The notes: generated by a model from the sequence alone, not told the origin. Shown: positions 17,501-26,752, numbered from the stretch's first letter. The stretch is DNA of 64,000 nucleotides from Paenibacillus xylanexedens (GCF_001908275.1 NZ_CP018620.1:6386001-6450000); one strand, 5' to 3'. Made by a program: numbers and translations.

Positions 17501-18697
17501 TTATACGGCTTCCACAGGCCATGGCAGTGGATTATCGAAATGGCCCCAGTCAGCCAGCATTTCTTCATCATTGAGCAGACACTGGTCCAGCTCGTCTTCA
17601 ATGCTGGCACGTTCCATTTCGATCCCAATCATGACAAGCTCCGTCTGACGATCTCCCCACTGGGCATCCCATTTTTCCATAAAATCCGGCTCGTTAACTA
17701 AAATCTCTTCTTTGTCCGCTTCCGGCAACGCCGCGACCCAATGTCCCGCAGGACCGAACTGAATGGATGGCCCTGCCTGACTGAGGCTTGCCGCAACATC
17801 CCCCTCGGCCGCGAGCCATACCAAACCTTTGGCACGTACCACTTCTTCCGGCCAGTAACTCATGAATTCAGCCAGACGGGAAGGATGGAATGGCTTTCTA
17901 CGGCGATAGACAAAGGAACCAATACCATATTCCTCGGTTTCCGGTGTATGCGACTCCTTCTCCAGTTCCTGAATCCATCCAGCGGAAATGCTCACTTTCT
18001 CAAAATCAAAGCGGCATGTATTCAGAATCTCAGACGGATTCACCTGTCCGTTCTCAGTCCGAATGATCTTGGCGTTAGGCTGTAGCTTCCGGATGATACC
18101 TTCGAGCTTGTTCAGCTCGGTGTCATCGACCAGATCACATTTGTTCAGCAGCAGCACATCACAGGTTTCGATCTGATCAATCAACAAGTCTACAACGTCA
18201 CGGGTGTCCTCATCTCCGGTCGCCTGGTTACGATCCAGAAGACTCTGTCCTGATCCAAACTCATGCCAGAATCGATTGGCATCCACCACCGTTACCAGAC
18301 AATCCAATCGGGCCAGACTAGTCAGGTCAATACCCGACTCCTCATCGGCATATGTAAAGGTCTGTGCAACTGGAACAGGTTCACTGATTCCGGTGGATTC
18401 GATCAAAATATAGTCATACTTGCCTTCGTTCACCAGCTTCTCAATCTCCTGCATCAGATCATCCCGCAAGGTGCAGCAGATACAGCCGTTGGACAGCTCC
18501 ACCAACTTCTCTTCCGTTCGAGACAAGGTTGCCTCCCCCTTGACCAACGCAGCGTCAATGTTCACCTCACTCATGTCGTTGACGATCACCGCAACTTTGA
18601 GCCCTTGTCTGTTGTTCAACACGTGATTCAGAAACGTTGTTTTTCCTGAACCAAGGTAACCACTCAGTACGGTTACCGGAACTTGCTTTTGTATCAT
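17501..18697 (-). CDS. zagA: COG0523/CobW-family GTPase, ZagA type
   Basis: 398 residues with good AAGGAG spacing. Motifs: Walker A GYLGSGKTTFLNHVL, the metal-binding CxCC in NGCICCTLRDDL, ESTGISEPVPVAQ, and NKCDLV for guanine recognition. The C-terminal CobW_C domain carries FHPSRLAEF. ZagA (YciC) is a zinc metallochaperone that helps keep zinc-dependent enzymes active during zinc limitation. A well-matched Zur box lies 44 bp upstream of the start, giving direct support for zinc regulation. rpsN follows on the same strand. Confidence 0.93.
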   Translation of the reverse strand: MIQKQVPVTVLSGYLGSGKTTFLNHVLNNRQGLKVAVIVNDMSEVNIDAALVKGEATLSRTEEKLVELSNGCICCTLRDDLMQEIEKLVNEGKYDYILIESTGISEPVPVAQTFTYADEESGIDLTSLARLDCLVTVVDANRFWHEFGSGQSLLDRNQATGDEDTRDVVDLLIDQIETCDVLLLNKCDLVDDTELNKLEGIIRKLQPNAKIIRTENGQVNPSEILNTCRFDFEKVSISAGWIQELEKESHTPETEEYGIGSFVYRRRKPFHPSRLAEFMSYWPEEVVRAKGLVWLAAEGDVAASLSQAGPSIQFGPAGHWVAALPEADKEEILVNEPDFMEKWDAQWGDRQTELVMIGIEMERASIEDELDQCLLNDEEMLADWGHFDNPLPWPVEAV

Positions 18698-18740
18698 AGA
18701 AATCTACTCCTTATATGTGCAGTCTGCGTAATCCAGACTT

Positions 18741-18761
18741 TAATAGTAATTATTACGATTA
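18741..18761. promoter_or_regulatory. Zur box
   Basis: TAATAGTAATTATTACGATTA is close to the Bacillus Zur consensus with half-sites TCGTAAT and ATTACGA around one central base; only the C of the left half-site differs. It sits 44-64 bp before zagA, where Zur would block transcription when zinc is plentiful. Confidence 0.8.
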
Positions 18762-18909
18762 ACGACAATGACTATAATCCTGTTAGACGGTCGTTGTCAA
18801 ACTATTTTTGATTCAACCTGCAAAAAAACAAAAAAAAGGCTGATGACCGACCCTTACACTTTTGCATCCTGAGGATACGTTTTGGCAAGAAGTGAGTCAT
18901 AAACCTCCT

Positions 18910-18940
18910 CTGTAAATGTTCTTTAGTTCAATTTATATAG
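18910..18940. repeat. Fragment of interspersed repeat family 1 (one end only)
   Basis: TGTAAATGTTCTTTAGTTCA followed by ATTTATATAG matches the right terminal repeat of copy A. No matching left half is evident, so this is a relic. It overlaps the stop region of the MFS gene. Confidence 0.5.
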
Positions 18941-20153
18941 TCACCCCAGATCTGACCTTATTGCCCGCTTCCATGCGTTGCCTGAATACCAACACCAGAA
19001 CCATCGCTGCAACAGAGAGCAACGTGCAGATCATAAACATGGTCGAATACGAACTCACCTGTACAATAAGCCCCATCGCCAGTCCTCCCAGAGAGAATCC
19101 CAGGTCATACGAGGACATGAAAATCCCCATGAGTACATATCTGGAATCCGCAGGCAGCACAAAAGACAGATATGTGGTTAATGTCGGGTACAACAGTGCC
19201 AGGGCAAAACCGCTAAACACCGCGGATAAATACACTAGCGGCCCGATGGTCTCCATTAGACTGAGCAACTGTGTTCCCAGTGCAGCACATAGCATTAACC
19301 CTGCCATCAGCCAGGTATTCCAGCTACCATCGGACGGAATTTTTTTACGCAAAATAAACCGGCACAGGATTACAACTAATCCCTGAATCGTCAGAAATAC
19401 GCCTGCACTCGCCATTCCGGTGGATACCATATACAGGGGAAGAAAGGTCGCTGTGGCCCCAAAGACGCAGGACGCAAACAACATCACCGCACTGCTAATC
19501 AGCAGTGGCGTACTGCGCCAGATGCCGCCGAATGAACGAAACATATCGCCCAAGGTGTACGATTTATTCTGCACGGTACTCCGTGGCAGATCCACATTAT
19601 ATCCAATCAGAAGTGGCAATGCCGCCAGTCCGATCATCAGCAGCGTAAACGCCAGATCACTGGCATTTTCCCAGATTTGTATGGCAAGGATCGGAATGAC
19701 CAGAGAAGGAACCATCGTAAAAAGGGTGTACATGGACAGCCCTTGTGCCCGGTCTTTGTCCTCCAGCTTTTCCACAATGCCTGCCTGCATCGTCATGGAG
19801 AAAAACGCCGTAGCCACCCCTTGCAGGGCTCGCAACCACAGATACGTCTCCACACCAAAAACAACAAACAGCAGCAGCGTACCCGCATGCAAAAGCAATA
19901 ACCATTGCATCACACGAAGTGGCCCATGCTTACCCAGCAGCTGTGCTGCAAAAGGTCTCAAGAGCATACAGGTGAACATATATGCCCCCATCATCAGACC
20001 AATCTCAGCCTGGTTCAATCCGGCGGCTTCGCTTCGCAAAGGAAGAATAATCGTCAAAGCTGAATTCGCCGCAAAAAATAAAAAGGCCAGCATATAAAAC
20101 CGGATAAACGAAAAGGATACCGGATTTAATTTTCCATTGAATGTTGCATTCAT
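18933..20153 (-). CDS. MFS-family transporter, probable drug/metabolite exporter
   Basis: 406 residues from the ATG at 20153; a TTG at 20198 would add 15 residues and neither has a strong ribosome site. Twelve membrane segments are visible. The loop 2-3 motif reads MGAYMFTCMLLRPFAAQLLGKHGPL-like, typical of the YfcJ/ARAJ group. Substrate unknown. The last codons lie beside a fragment of an interspersed repeat. Just upstream is the end of another MFS gene, in the same direction and ending at 20195, so a tandem pair may have been reduced to one. Confidence 0.82.
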   Translation of the reverse strand: MNATFNGKLNPVSFSFIRFYMLAFLFFAANSALTIILPLRSEAAGLNQAEIGLMMGAYMFTCMLLRPFAAQLLGKHGPLRVMQWLLLLHAGTLLLFVVFGVETYLWLRALQGVATAFFSMTMQAGIVEKLEDKDRAQGLSMYTLFTMVPSLVIPILAIQIWENASDLAFTLLMIGLAALPLLIGYNVDLPRSTVQNKSYTLGDMFRSFGGIWRSTPLLISSAVMLFASCVFGATATFLPLYMVSTGMASAGVFLTIQGLVVILCRFILRKKIPSDGSWNTWLMAGLMLCAALGTQLLSLMETIGPLVYLSAVFSGFALALLYPTLTTYLSFVLPADSRYVLMGIFMSSYDLGFSLGGLAMGLIVQVSSYSTMFMICTLLSVAAMVLVLVFRQRMEAGNKVRSGVTI

Positions 20154-20194
20154 CGTAGACTTCAAACGTTCGTCACCACTTTCTCTTCTGGCAT

Positions 20195-20325
20195 TCAATT
20201 CATAGATGTACCTGTCACGGGTCTAGGCCGTTCATAGGCAAAAACGATCATCACCGCTCCTAGGATAGCATACATCATGTACATTAATGAATAGAAAGAG
20301 AAGTCCGCGACCGGTCTGATGGACA
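20195..20325 (-). pseudogene. Tail of a lost MFS transporter gene
   Basis: About 43 codons translate as a last membrane helix plus cytoplasmic tail (DFSFYSLMYMMYAILGAVMI, then VFAYERPRPVTGTSMN and a TGA at 20195-20197). The pattern is that of an MFS C-terminus, but no body precedes it. It is most likely a deletion remnant; a tiny separate membrane peptide starting at one of the internal ATGs is the other possibility. Confidence 0.5.
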
Positions 20326-20393
20326 CACCACCCTATCGTTCGATAAGACTCAACGACTCGTCGTCTCTACCCCGCTCTTACCCAAAAAAGAAA

Positions 20394-20429
20394 TACAAAA
20401 AAACGGTTGCCGCAGAACGGAACCGTTTC
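20394..20429 (-). terminator. Terminator after the M20 hydrolase gene
   Basis: On the minus strand AAACGGTT and AACCGTTT form a stem with inner pairing CCG / CGG, followed by TTTTTTTG. A clear intrinsic terminator. Confidence 0.85.
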
Positions 20430-20463
20430 GATCTGAATATGATCCAGTGATTCACTGCATCCA

Positions 20464-21690
20464 TCAATCCTGATGTGATTGCACATTGTGTAGTGCTTGT
20501 TCAGCTAGTGCAGCCAGAAGATGTGCTCCCAGCGGCAGTGCCCGTTCATCCACATCAAAGCCAGGGTGATGCCACTCATGCGGGCCAGAGGTGCCCAGGA
20601 AGAGGAACAGGCCCGGAACTTCTTTTTGATAAAAAGAGAAGTCCTCACCTGCTGGAGAAGGTAGCGGTCTAACACTATTCAGTCCAATCTGACTTGCAAC
20701 TTGCTCCGCCGCAGATGCGAGAGCTTCATCGTTGACCACGGCAGGTGGTCCCTGAATCCAACGGACCGTAGCCCGTGTGCCATAGGCTGCCGCCACACCG
20801 GCGACTACCTGATTGAAACGCTCACGAATTCGTGAACGCACTTTCTCATCAAAGGTACGCACTGTGCCATCGAGAATCGCTTCATCCGGAATAACGTTCC
20901 AGGCTGTGCCGCTGTGGAGCTTGGTGACACTGATTACAGCACTCTCCTGTGCTCCCACATTGCGGCTTACAATGGCCTGTAATGCCGTAACAATATGTGC
21001 GGCAACCACAATTGGATCAATGCCGGCTTCAGGCACAGCTGCATGGGTGCCTACACCTTCCACTTTGACAACAAAACCGTCTGCTGCTGCCATCAATGCA
21101 CCTTCCCGAATGCCCACCGTACCTACCTGGAGATCAGGCTTGTTATGCAAACCAAATACGGCCCGAACATCGGATAATGCGCCGCTCTGGATCACTTGCC
21201 GAGCACCCGTTGCTTTTTCCTCCGATGGCTGGAATATCAACCGTACTTTTCCCGGTAGAATGGACTCACGCTGTTTTAACAATCGTGCAGCACCAATTAG
21301 AATCGCCGTGTGTGCGTCATGTCCACAAGCATGCATCTTTCCATCTACCTGGGAGGCAAAATCCAGCTTCGTCTCTTCCTGAATGGGCAGCGCATCAATG
21401 TCCGCTCTTAGGGCAACCACAGGTCCGTCCCCTTGGCCTACTTCAGCGATGAGCCCTGTCCGCAGCACATATTCGTCTGCAATACGGACGCCTTCCTCTT
21501 CCAGCCAACTGCGAATGGCAGCCGTGGTCTCCCTTTCCTCGCCGGACAATTCCGGGTTACGATGCAGGTGTCGCCGAATAGTGATTAAACGTTCCGCGAA
21601 TGCTTCCGCCCGTTCACCGTGAAGCTCATGCTCGGGGCCCTGTACTTGTTGCTCAGAATGCTGTTTGGGCTGTTCCAGATCACTTTTCAT
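20464..21690 (-). CDS. M20-family amidohydrolase (SndA/HipO-like N-acyl amino acid deacylase)
   Basis: 408 residues from the ATG at 21690, which follows GGGAGG by seven bases. Typical M20D metal ligands: GKMHACGHDAHTAIL, the catalytic Glu in FQPSEEKATG, and AGEDFSFYQKEVPG at the C-terminus. Residues 1-30 are a Gln/Glu/His-rich extension. In B. subtilis SndA (YtnL) removes the acetyl group from N-acetylcysteine at the end of S-alkylcysteine salvage. The next gene upstream is a CmoO/YtmO-like monooxygenase, as in that pathway, so this function is likely but hippurate- or auxin-conjugate-type substrates cannot be excluded. Confidence 0.88.
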   Translation of the reverse strand: MKSDLEQPKQHSEQQVQGPEHELHGERAEAFAERLITIRRHLHRNPELSGEERETTAAIRSWLEEEGVRIADEYVLRTGLIAEVGQGDGPVVALRADIDALPIQEETKLDFASQVDGKMHACGHDAHTAILIGAARLLKQRESILPGKVRLIFQPSEEKATGARQVIQSGALSDVRAVFGLHNKPDLQVGTVGIREGALMAAADGFVVKVEGVGTHAAVPEAGIDPIVVAAHIVTALQAIVSRNVGAQESAVISVTKLHSGTAWNVIPDEAILDGTVRTFDEKVRSRIRERFNQVVAGVAAAYGTRATVRWIQGPPAVVNDEALASAAEQVASQIGLNSVRPLPSPAGEDFSFYQKEVPGLFLFLGTSGPHEWHHPGFDVDERALPLGAHLLAALAEQALHNVQSHQD

Positions 21691-21730
21691 CACATGGCCT
21701 CCCATTCGTATATATTCAACGGTCTCACTT

Positions 21731-22792
21731 CTATCCGATTGCTGCTTCCTGTTCCTTGGATTCCAGTGCAAATTCACTTAGTCCCTGCTCTGCCAGAATT
21801 TCACGCAATAATTCAAATGAATGAATTCGCTTGGCAAAGTCCCGTGTAGCTGTAGTCACAATTAACTCTTCCACAGCAAAATCCTGCTGGAACTTCAGCA
21901 GTGCCTGACCTACCGTTGCTTTCGTGCCCCGGGTCACGCTTGGTTCAAGAATTTCGAGTCGGTACTTTTCGTTGGATTGACGTCCGAATTCTTCCGCTTG
22001 TTCAACAGAACCGACTGTCAGCACTTTGCCACTCTCCATGTGAATTCTCACCAGCTTATGTTCACCCGCAAGCCCTTCCGCTTCTTCCTCACTCTCGGCC
22101 ACAATCAGGGATAAAGCCAGTGCAGCGTAAGGCTCCCGCCCCTGGGAACGATCGAATTGTTCCCGATATATACGAATGGCTTCAAGCGCTACCTCTATAT
22201 TACTGTTAATGAACAGTGAAAAGACATATGGAAGTCCCAGTTCCGCGGCCATGCCCGCACTATCGACACTGGCTCCAAGCACGTACAGCTCCGCTGGAAT
22301 GTCGGATACGGGCGAAGCAGTGAGACCCGCAAGTGGATGCGATTGATCTTCAAGCGGTTCATTGTGGATGTATCGCTTCACTTGAACAATTTTCTCTTTC
22401 AGGGATGCAGCTCCCTGAATACCTTCCTGCAATGCCTGTGTCGAACGGGGTAATCCACCCGGCGCACGACCAATTCCCAAGTCGATTCTTCCAGGTCCGA
22501 GCGCTGCGAGTATATTGAAATTTTCGGCGACTTTATATGGGCTGTAATGTTGGAGCATCACCCCGCCAGACCCCAGACGAATCCGTTTCGTATGCGCAAG
22601 CAAGTGGGAGATGAGTACCTCCGGGGAGGAACCTGCAACATGCTGTCCATCATGGTGCTCCGATACCCAGAACCGATGGAATCCAAGCTGCTCTGCCCGT
22701 TGTGCCAGCTCAATCGTATGCCGAAAAGCATCCACCGCCGTTTCCCCTTCATAGATCGGGGTCTGATCCAAAATGCCAACACGAATACTCAT
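21731..22792 (-). CDS. LLM-class flavin monooxygenase, MsnO8/CmoO-like
   Basis: 353 residues from the ATG at 22792 after AAGGAGGAG. Luciferase-like fold: RVGILDQTPIYEG at the N-terminus, the FMN/substrate segment GFHRFWVSEHHDG, and LGPGRIDLGIGRAPGG. It uses reduced FMN and oxygen. B. subtilis CmoO (YtmO) sits in the S-substituted cysteine salvage operon with an M20 deacylase and a second monooxygenase, the same combination as here. The gene ends 40 bp before the deacylase. A shortened interspersed repeat lies just upstream. Confidence 0.85.
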   Translation of the reverse strand: MSIRVGILDQTPIYEGETAVDAFRHTIELAQRAEQLGFHRFWVSEHHDGQHVAGSSPEVLISHLLAHTKRIRLGSGGVMLQHYSPYKVAENFNILAALGPGRIDLGIGRAPGGLPRSTQALQEGIQGAASLKEKIVQVKRYIHNEPLEDQSHPLAGLTASPVSDIPAELYVLGASVDSAGMAAELGLPYVFSLFINSNIEVALEAIRIYREQFDRSQGREPYAALALSLIVAESEEEAEGLAGEHKLVRIHMESGKVLTVGSVEQAEEFGRQSNEKYRLEILEPSVTRGTKATVGQALLKFQQDFAVEELIVTTATRDFAKRIHSFELLREILAEQGLSEFALESKEQEAAIG

Positions 22793-22837
22793 ATGCTTCT
22801 CCTCCTTGATTGTGCTGAACCGCTGTTCTTGAATCAC

Positions 22838-22963
22838 TATTAAGTTGAACTGGAGATGTTACACTTTATCACTCCGATTGCAGTACCATCTTCCGATCAC
22901 GCTTCGCTTCTTCAGATTGGTTCTGCACTCTCCGTTTTGGTGTAAAAGTCAGATTCAACGTTA
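22838..22963 (+). repeat. Interspersed repeat family 1, copy E (internally deleted)
   Basis: About 125 bp. The ends TTAAGTTGAAC...GTTACAC and GTGTAAAAGTC...TTCAACGTTA are inverted. Inner parts ACTCCGAT, CTTCCGATC, CGCTTCGCTTCTTCAG and CTCTCCGTTTTGGTGTAAA match copy A in order, but the central hairpin region is missing. It fills the gap between the LysR and monooxygenase genes. Confidence 0.7.
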
Positions 22964-22969
22964 GACGCT

Positions 22970-23842
22970 TTATAGTTGCCGCAGCAGTTCCCCGAAGGGC
23001 TCTGCCAATGGCGAATATTCTTCCTTTAAAGTAACGACGCTGATCTGCAACGATACACCTGCCACCTCATGTACCTGAATGGGGAACAACTCCTGATTCT
23101 GCACTTCCTTCTTCACCGTGAGTCCCGGGAGAAAGGCAATGCCTGCCCCTTGCATAACCAGTTTCTTCGCCGTCTCCGAATTATCGACATGATATGTAAT
23201 ATTCGGCGGATGTTCCAGCGAGTCGAAAGCCCGGTGAATGCGAAGCCAGTCCAGTGAACCACATTCGAAAAAGACCAGTTGCTCATTCCGGATCGCCTCC
23301 ATGCTGACATGCCCGCTCTCAATGAATGGATGTCCTTTGTACACATAGAGCTGGATCGGATCTTCATAAAAAGCAACCGTACGGATCGCAGGATGCATGA
23401 CCTTGCGCACAAAAGCAAGATCGATCTCCTGACCAAGCAGTTTGGCAATCAGCTGATCCGTCGTTGCTGTAGTCAATTTGATATTAATTTCGGGGTAAGC
23501 ATCCTTGATCTTGGGTAGAAAATCGGGAATGACATAATTGGATACCGATACTGTACTACCGAGCCGAAGAGCATCCGGTGTTGATCGCCGTTGCTGAATC
23601 TTCTGCTTGCCCTTCTGAATCACTTGCAGCACTTGCTGCGCATATGGAAGGAATTTCCGACCTTCTTCTGTCAGCACAATTTGCTTGCCAAGCCGATCAA
23701 ACAACTTGCAGCCCAGCTCCCTTTCCAGTGACTGAATGCGAGCTGTGACCGAAGGTTGGGACAAGAAGAGTACTTCGGCAGCCTTATTGAAGCTTCCATA
23801 ATGATTGATATATACAAATGCTTCAATATTCTCGATATTCAT
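22970..23842 (-). CDS. LysR-family regulator of the organosulfur cluster
   Basis: 290 residues from the ATG at 23842, five bases after GGAGG. N-terminal winged helix (GSFNKAAEVLFLSQPSVTAR) and a type 2 PBP-like effector domain (LGSTVSVSNYVIPDFLPKI, GAGIAFLPGLTV). It resembles the CysL/AscR group of sulfur regulators, and AscR (YtlI) controls the related operon in B. subtilis. It lies among the genes it may control, not divergent from them, so the target promoter is not obvious. Effector unknown. Confidence 0.85.
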   Translation of the reverse strand: MNIENIEAFVYINHYGSFNKAAEVLFLSQPSVTARIQSLERELGCKLFDRLGKQIVLTEEGRKFLPYAQQVLQVIQKGKQKIQQRRSTPDALRLGSTVSVSNYVIPDFLPKIKDAYPEINIKLTTATTDQLIAKLLGQEIDLAFVRKVMHPAIRTVAFYEDPIQLYVYKGHPFIESGHVSMEAIRNEQLVFFECGSLDWLRIHRAFDSLEHPPNITYHVDNSETAKKLVMQGAGIAFLPGLTVKKEVQNQELFPIQVHEVAGVSLQISVVTLKEEYSPLAEPFGELLRQL

Positions 23843-23911
23843 GAGCGCCTCCGTATCCACGTCCGCAGACGTTTGATCTTATATTGATTTATCCAATATA
23901 TTTACTTGGTT

Positions 23912-24460
23912 TTATGATATCGTAATCCCATCCTTTTCCAGTGTCAATATCAATTCATCCAGCGAGCGATCCAGACGTGTAGTAATATCCGCCGAGAGTA
24001 CGAACTTTCCATCATCCAGTCGTTCAATCCCCTGATCCACAGCGTACACCCCACCCAAGATATGTCTTCCACCAAGGGCTGCCAGAACAGGTTTCAATGC
24101 ATAATCAATCGCGAGTAGATGAGCTATAGAGCCACCGATAACGAGCGGAAGTGTCAACTTGCCCCGCAACCCTTCTTGCGGAATCAGATCCAGGAACAGC
24201 TTGAGTACTCCTGAGTACGATGCCTTGTATACCGGTGTAGCCACAATAACTGCATCCGCCGCTTCCACGACAGCCAGTGCATCACGAATGAATGAGCTGT
24301 CAAACCGAGCTTGCACCAGATCCTCAGCAGGCAGATCCACAACATGAATGACTTCAACGGTGATGCCTGCCTCCGTTAATTTTTGGCTACTGTAATCCGT
24401 CAGACCTGTCAAACGCGAACGCTTGGATGGTGATCCTGCAATAATGACAACATGTGACAT
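23912..24460 (-). CDS. NAD(P)H-dependent FMN reductase (SsuE-like)
   Basis: 182 residues, AGGAGGAG before the ATG. Flavodoxin-like: phosphate loop IIAGSPSKRSRLTG, the SsuE segment ATPVYKASYSGVLKLFLDLI and LPLVIGGS. Such enzymes deliver FMNH2 to two-component monooxygenases. Two LLM monooxygenases (21731-22792 and 28569-29912) flank it, so it is probably their flavin donor. Between this gene and the permease 24584-25498 there is an imperfect hairpin but no T-run. Confidence 0.88.
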   Translation of the reverse strand: MSHVVIIAGSPSKRSRLTGLTDYSSQKLTEAGITVEVIHVVDLPAEDLVQARFDSSFIRDALAVVEAADAVIVATPVYKASYSGVLKLFLDLIPQEGLRGKLTLPLVIGGSIAHLLAIDYALKPVLAALGGRHILGGVYAVDQGIERLDDGKFVLSADITTRLDRSLDELILTLEKDGITIS

Positions 24461-24583
24461 GAATTTCTCCTCCTCAAGCGTAAACGGCTGTCGCCGTCCT
24501 CTGGTGGCACAGCTACCGTTTCGCAGTGAAATATAAAAATGGATAAGGTGAAACTTATAAATTCTTATATTTTGGAATAGCGG

Positions 24584-25498
24584 TCAAGCCGCTCCTTTTA
24601 CTTTGGGATCCAACCGGTCGCGAATATCGTCTCCAATCAGATTAACCGCCAGTACAAACAACGTGATCGCCAGCCCCGGGAACGTACAGATCCACCAGGC
24701 AACCGTCAGATAACCTCTACCTTGCGAGAGTAAGGCGCCCCAATCCGGAATTTCCTTCAACACCCCAAGTCCCAGAAAGCTGAGTCCGGAGCCCGTCAGA
24801 ATCGATGTCCCTACGCCAAGCGTAGCCATGACCAGCAAGGGTGACAACGAATGTGGCAGTACATGTTTCCAGAAAATACGTGTATTGGAACCGCCCAGTG
24901 AACGTGTCGCTGTAATGAAAGGCAGACCTTTAACTGATATGACTTGCCCACGCATCACCCGTGCGTAGCCCGGAATGGAGGAAACCGCAACAGCCAGTGC
25001 AATGTTCATCAGTCCTGGCCCGAGAGCAGCTGCAACAGACAATGCAAGGAGCACGCCAGGTACAGCCATCAGAATATCAACAGCCCGCATCGTGATGGTA
25101 TCAACAATACCTCCGGCATAACCGGAGATAATACCAAGAGCACTGCCAACAATACCGCCTACAAGTACCGAGGCGAATCCAATGAGCAATGAATCTCTGC
25201 TCCCATGCACAACCACACTGAAGATATCCCTGCCAAAATAGTCCGTCCCGAACAGGTGCGCAGCAGAAGGAGCCTGCACGATAGCATCCGTCATCATCTG
25301 AGTTGGATCATAGGGTGCAATCCAGCCTGGTACAATCGCACATGCCACGGTAAACACCACCACCAGCAATGCTGCATAAAAGAATAATCGGGATACCGCG
25401 AATGAGATGCGATAGCGCCAAGGGCGGCGATTCCACAGACGGATACGTCCTACGCCCGCCCATGCTTTTTTGTCACCAACCAAAGGTTTCATGCTCAT
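24584..25498 (-). CDS. Peptide/nickel-type ABC transporter permease (DppC-like)
   Basis: 304 residues from the ATG at 25498 after AGGAGGAG. DppC/OppC layout: N-terminal soluble part, one helix, then five helices; HLFGTDYFGRDIFSVVVHG and GLGVLKEIPDWGALL are family signatures. It forms the channel with DppB-like 25559-26491. No ATPase gene is in the cluster, so the energy subunit must be encoded elsewhere. Substrate unknown; the neighbours suggest an organosulfur compound. Confidence 0.9.
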   Translation of the reverse strand: MSMKPLVGDKKAWAGVGRIRLWNRRPWRYRISFAVSRLFFYAALLVVVFTVACAIVPGWIAPYDPTQMMTDAIVQAPSAAHLFGTDYFGRDIFSVVVHGSRDSLLIGFASVLVGGIVGSALGIISGYAGGIVDTITMRAVDILMAVPGVLLALSVAAALGPGLMNIALAVAVSSIPGYARVMRGQVISVKGLPFITATRSLGGSNTRIFWKHVLPHSLSPLLVMATLGVGTSILTGSGLSFLGLGVLKEIPDWGALLSQGRGYLTVAWWICTFPGLAITLFVLAVNLIGDDIRDRLDPKVKGAA

Positions 25499-25558
25499 GA
25501 GCAACAACTCCTCCTTCCATACTCCGCGTCAGGACACTTCTGACTGTTCCAGCTGTCA

Positions 25559-26491
25559 TCATGTTCGGACTGCACGCCGAACCCGGGGATCAATGTACGA
25601 ATACGAGATATCCACCAGCAAATTCAAGACCACATAGATAATTGATGTAAAGAAAACAACGCCTTGCACCACGGGCAGATCCTTAGCCATTAGCGCATCC
25701 GCAATAATTCGGCCGATTCCTTGTCTGGAGAAGACGGTCTCCACCACAACGGTTCCCGCGAGCAGATCACCAATCAGCATGCCGATTACCGTTACAGCAG
25801 GAATAAGGGCATTACGCAGTGCATGACCATACATGATGGCACGTTCCGAAAGCCCTTTGGCCCGTAACGCCACGATAAACGGTTCATTGATCACTTCCAA
25901 CATGCTGTTCCGCACCATCCGTACAATAAACCCTGCACCCACGAGACCCAGCGTAGCTGCGGGAAGAACCAGTGAACTGAATCCGTCGGACCCCATCGCC
26001 GGGAACCAGCCAAGCTGTACCGAGAATAACAGGATGAGCAGTATCCCCGTCCAGAAGGTTGGCATAGAAATGCCGAACAGTCCAACCAGCCGAGCAACGA
26101 AATCAATCACGCCATTGCGATGAATCGCAGACAATACACCAAGTGTAATTCCGATCGTGATGGCAATAATTGAGCTGAGTGCGGTCAAAGCCAGTGTCGC
26201 TGGAAAATGTTCCAGTATTTTTGGCAAAACCGGATCCGAATTGATCATTGATTTGCCAAAATCCCCACGCAGCATATCACCGAAATAGTTCGCAAACTGG
26301 ATGTAAAACGGCTGATCCAGTCCAAGCTGGACCCGCAGATTCTCGATCATCTCCGGGGTAGCCGAGGACGGGTCCAGCATGAGCAGAACCGGATCACCCG
26401 GCAGAAGATACATGATGCAGTACACCAGCACCGAAGCTCCGAAAATAACCAGAAGCGATGTTGAGAGTCGTGACAGTATCGTTTGAACCAT
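25559..26491 (-). CDS. Peptide/nickel-type ABC transporter permease (DppB-like)
   Basis: 310 residues, good AAGGAGATAT site. DppB/OppB signatures: YLLPGDPVLLMLDP, LGLDQPFYIQFANYFGDMLRGDFG, ALRAKGLSERAIMYGHALRN and VVETVFSRQGIGRII. It partners with the DppC-like protein. A 213-bp interspersed repeat now separates it from its binding-protein gene, which may weaken co-transcription. Confidence 0.91.
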   Translation of the reverse strand: MVQTILSRLSTSLLVIFGASVLVYCIMYLLPGDPVLLMLDPSSATPEMIENLRVQLGLDQPFYIQFANYFGDMLRGDFGKSMINSDPVLPKILEHFPATLALTALSSIIAITIGITLGVLSAIHRNGVIDFVARLVGLFGISMPTFWTGILLILLFSVQLGWFPAMGSDGFSSLVLPAATLGLVGAGFIVRMVRNSMLEVINEPFIVALRAKGLSERAIMYGHALRNALIPAVTVIGMLIGDLLAGTVVVETVFSRQGIGRIIADALMAKDLPVVQGVVFFTSIIYVVLNLLVDISYSYIDPRVRRAVRT

Positions 26492-26538
26492 ACCGGGATA
26501 TCTCCTTCCTGAATCTGGATTGACCGTTCCTATAGTGC

Positions 26539-26751
26539 GTGTTCAAAAAGACCAGTTTTCAGTACCGAGAAGATGGAATGAAGCTAGAAATGGAGTAGCG
26601 GAGCGTAGGAAACTACGTGAGCAACTACAATGACTCCAAAGGAAACATACTTCGTAAGCCTCCCGCTTATTTCGGCTGAATTTCATATTCGATGCTGATC
26701 ATGCCATTAGGCATGACTCGTAATCAAAAGTGGACTTTTTGAACAACCTCT
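26539..26751. repeat. Short interspersed repeat, family 2, long copy
   Basis: About 204 bp between GTTCAAAAAG (26541) and CTTTTTGAAC (to 26744), plus a few shared flanking bases (ACCTCTG). Ends and subterminal parts match the deleted copy at 7686-7770. No reading frame; the palindrome ATGCCATTAGGCAT lies near one end. It was inserted directly after the stop codon of the binding-protein gene. Confidence 0.8.
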
Positions 26752-26752
26752 G

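Noticed and set aside
24477..24530. Hairpin between the SsuE-like and DppC-like genes as a terminator
   Set aside because: The stem AAACGG..GCTGT / ACAGCCGTTT is interrupted and no T-run follows on the minus strand.
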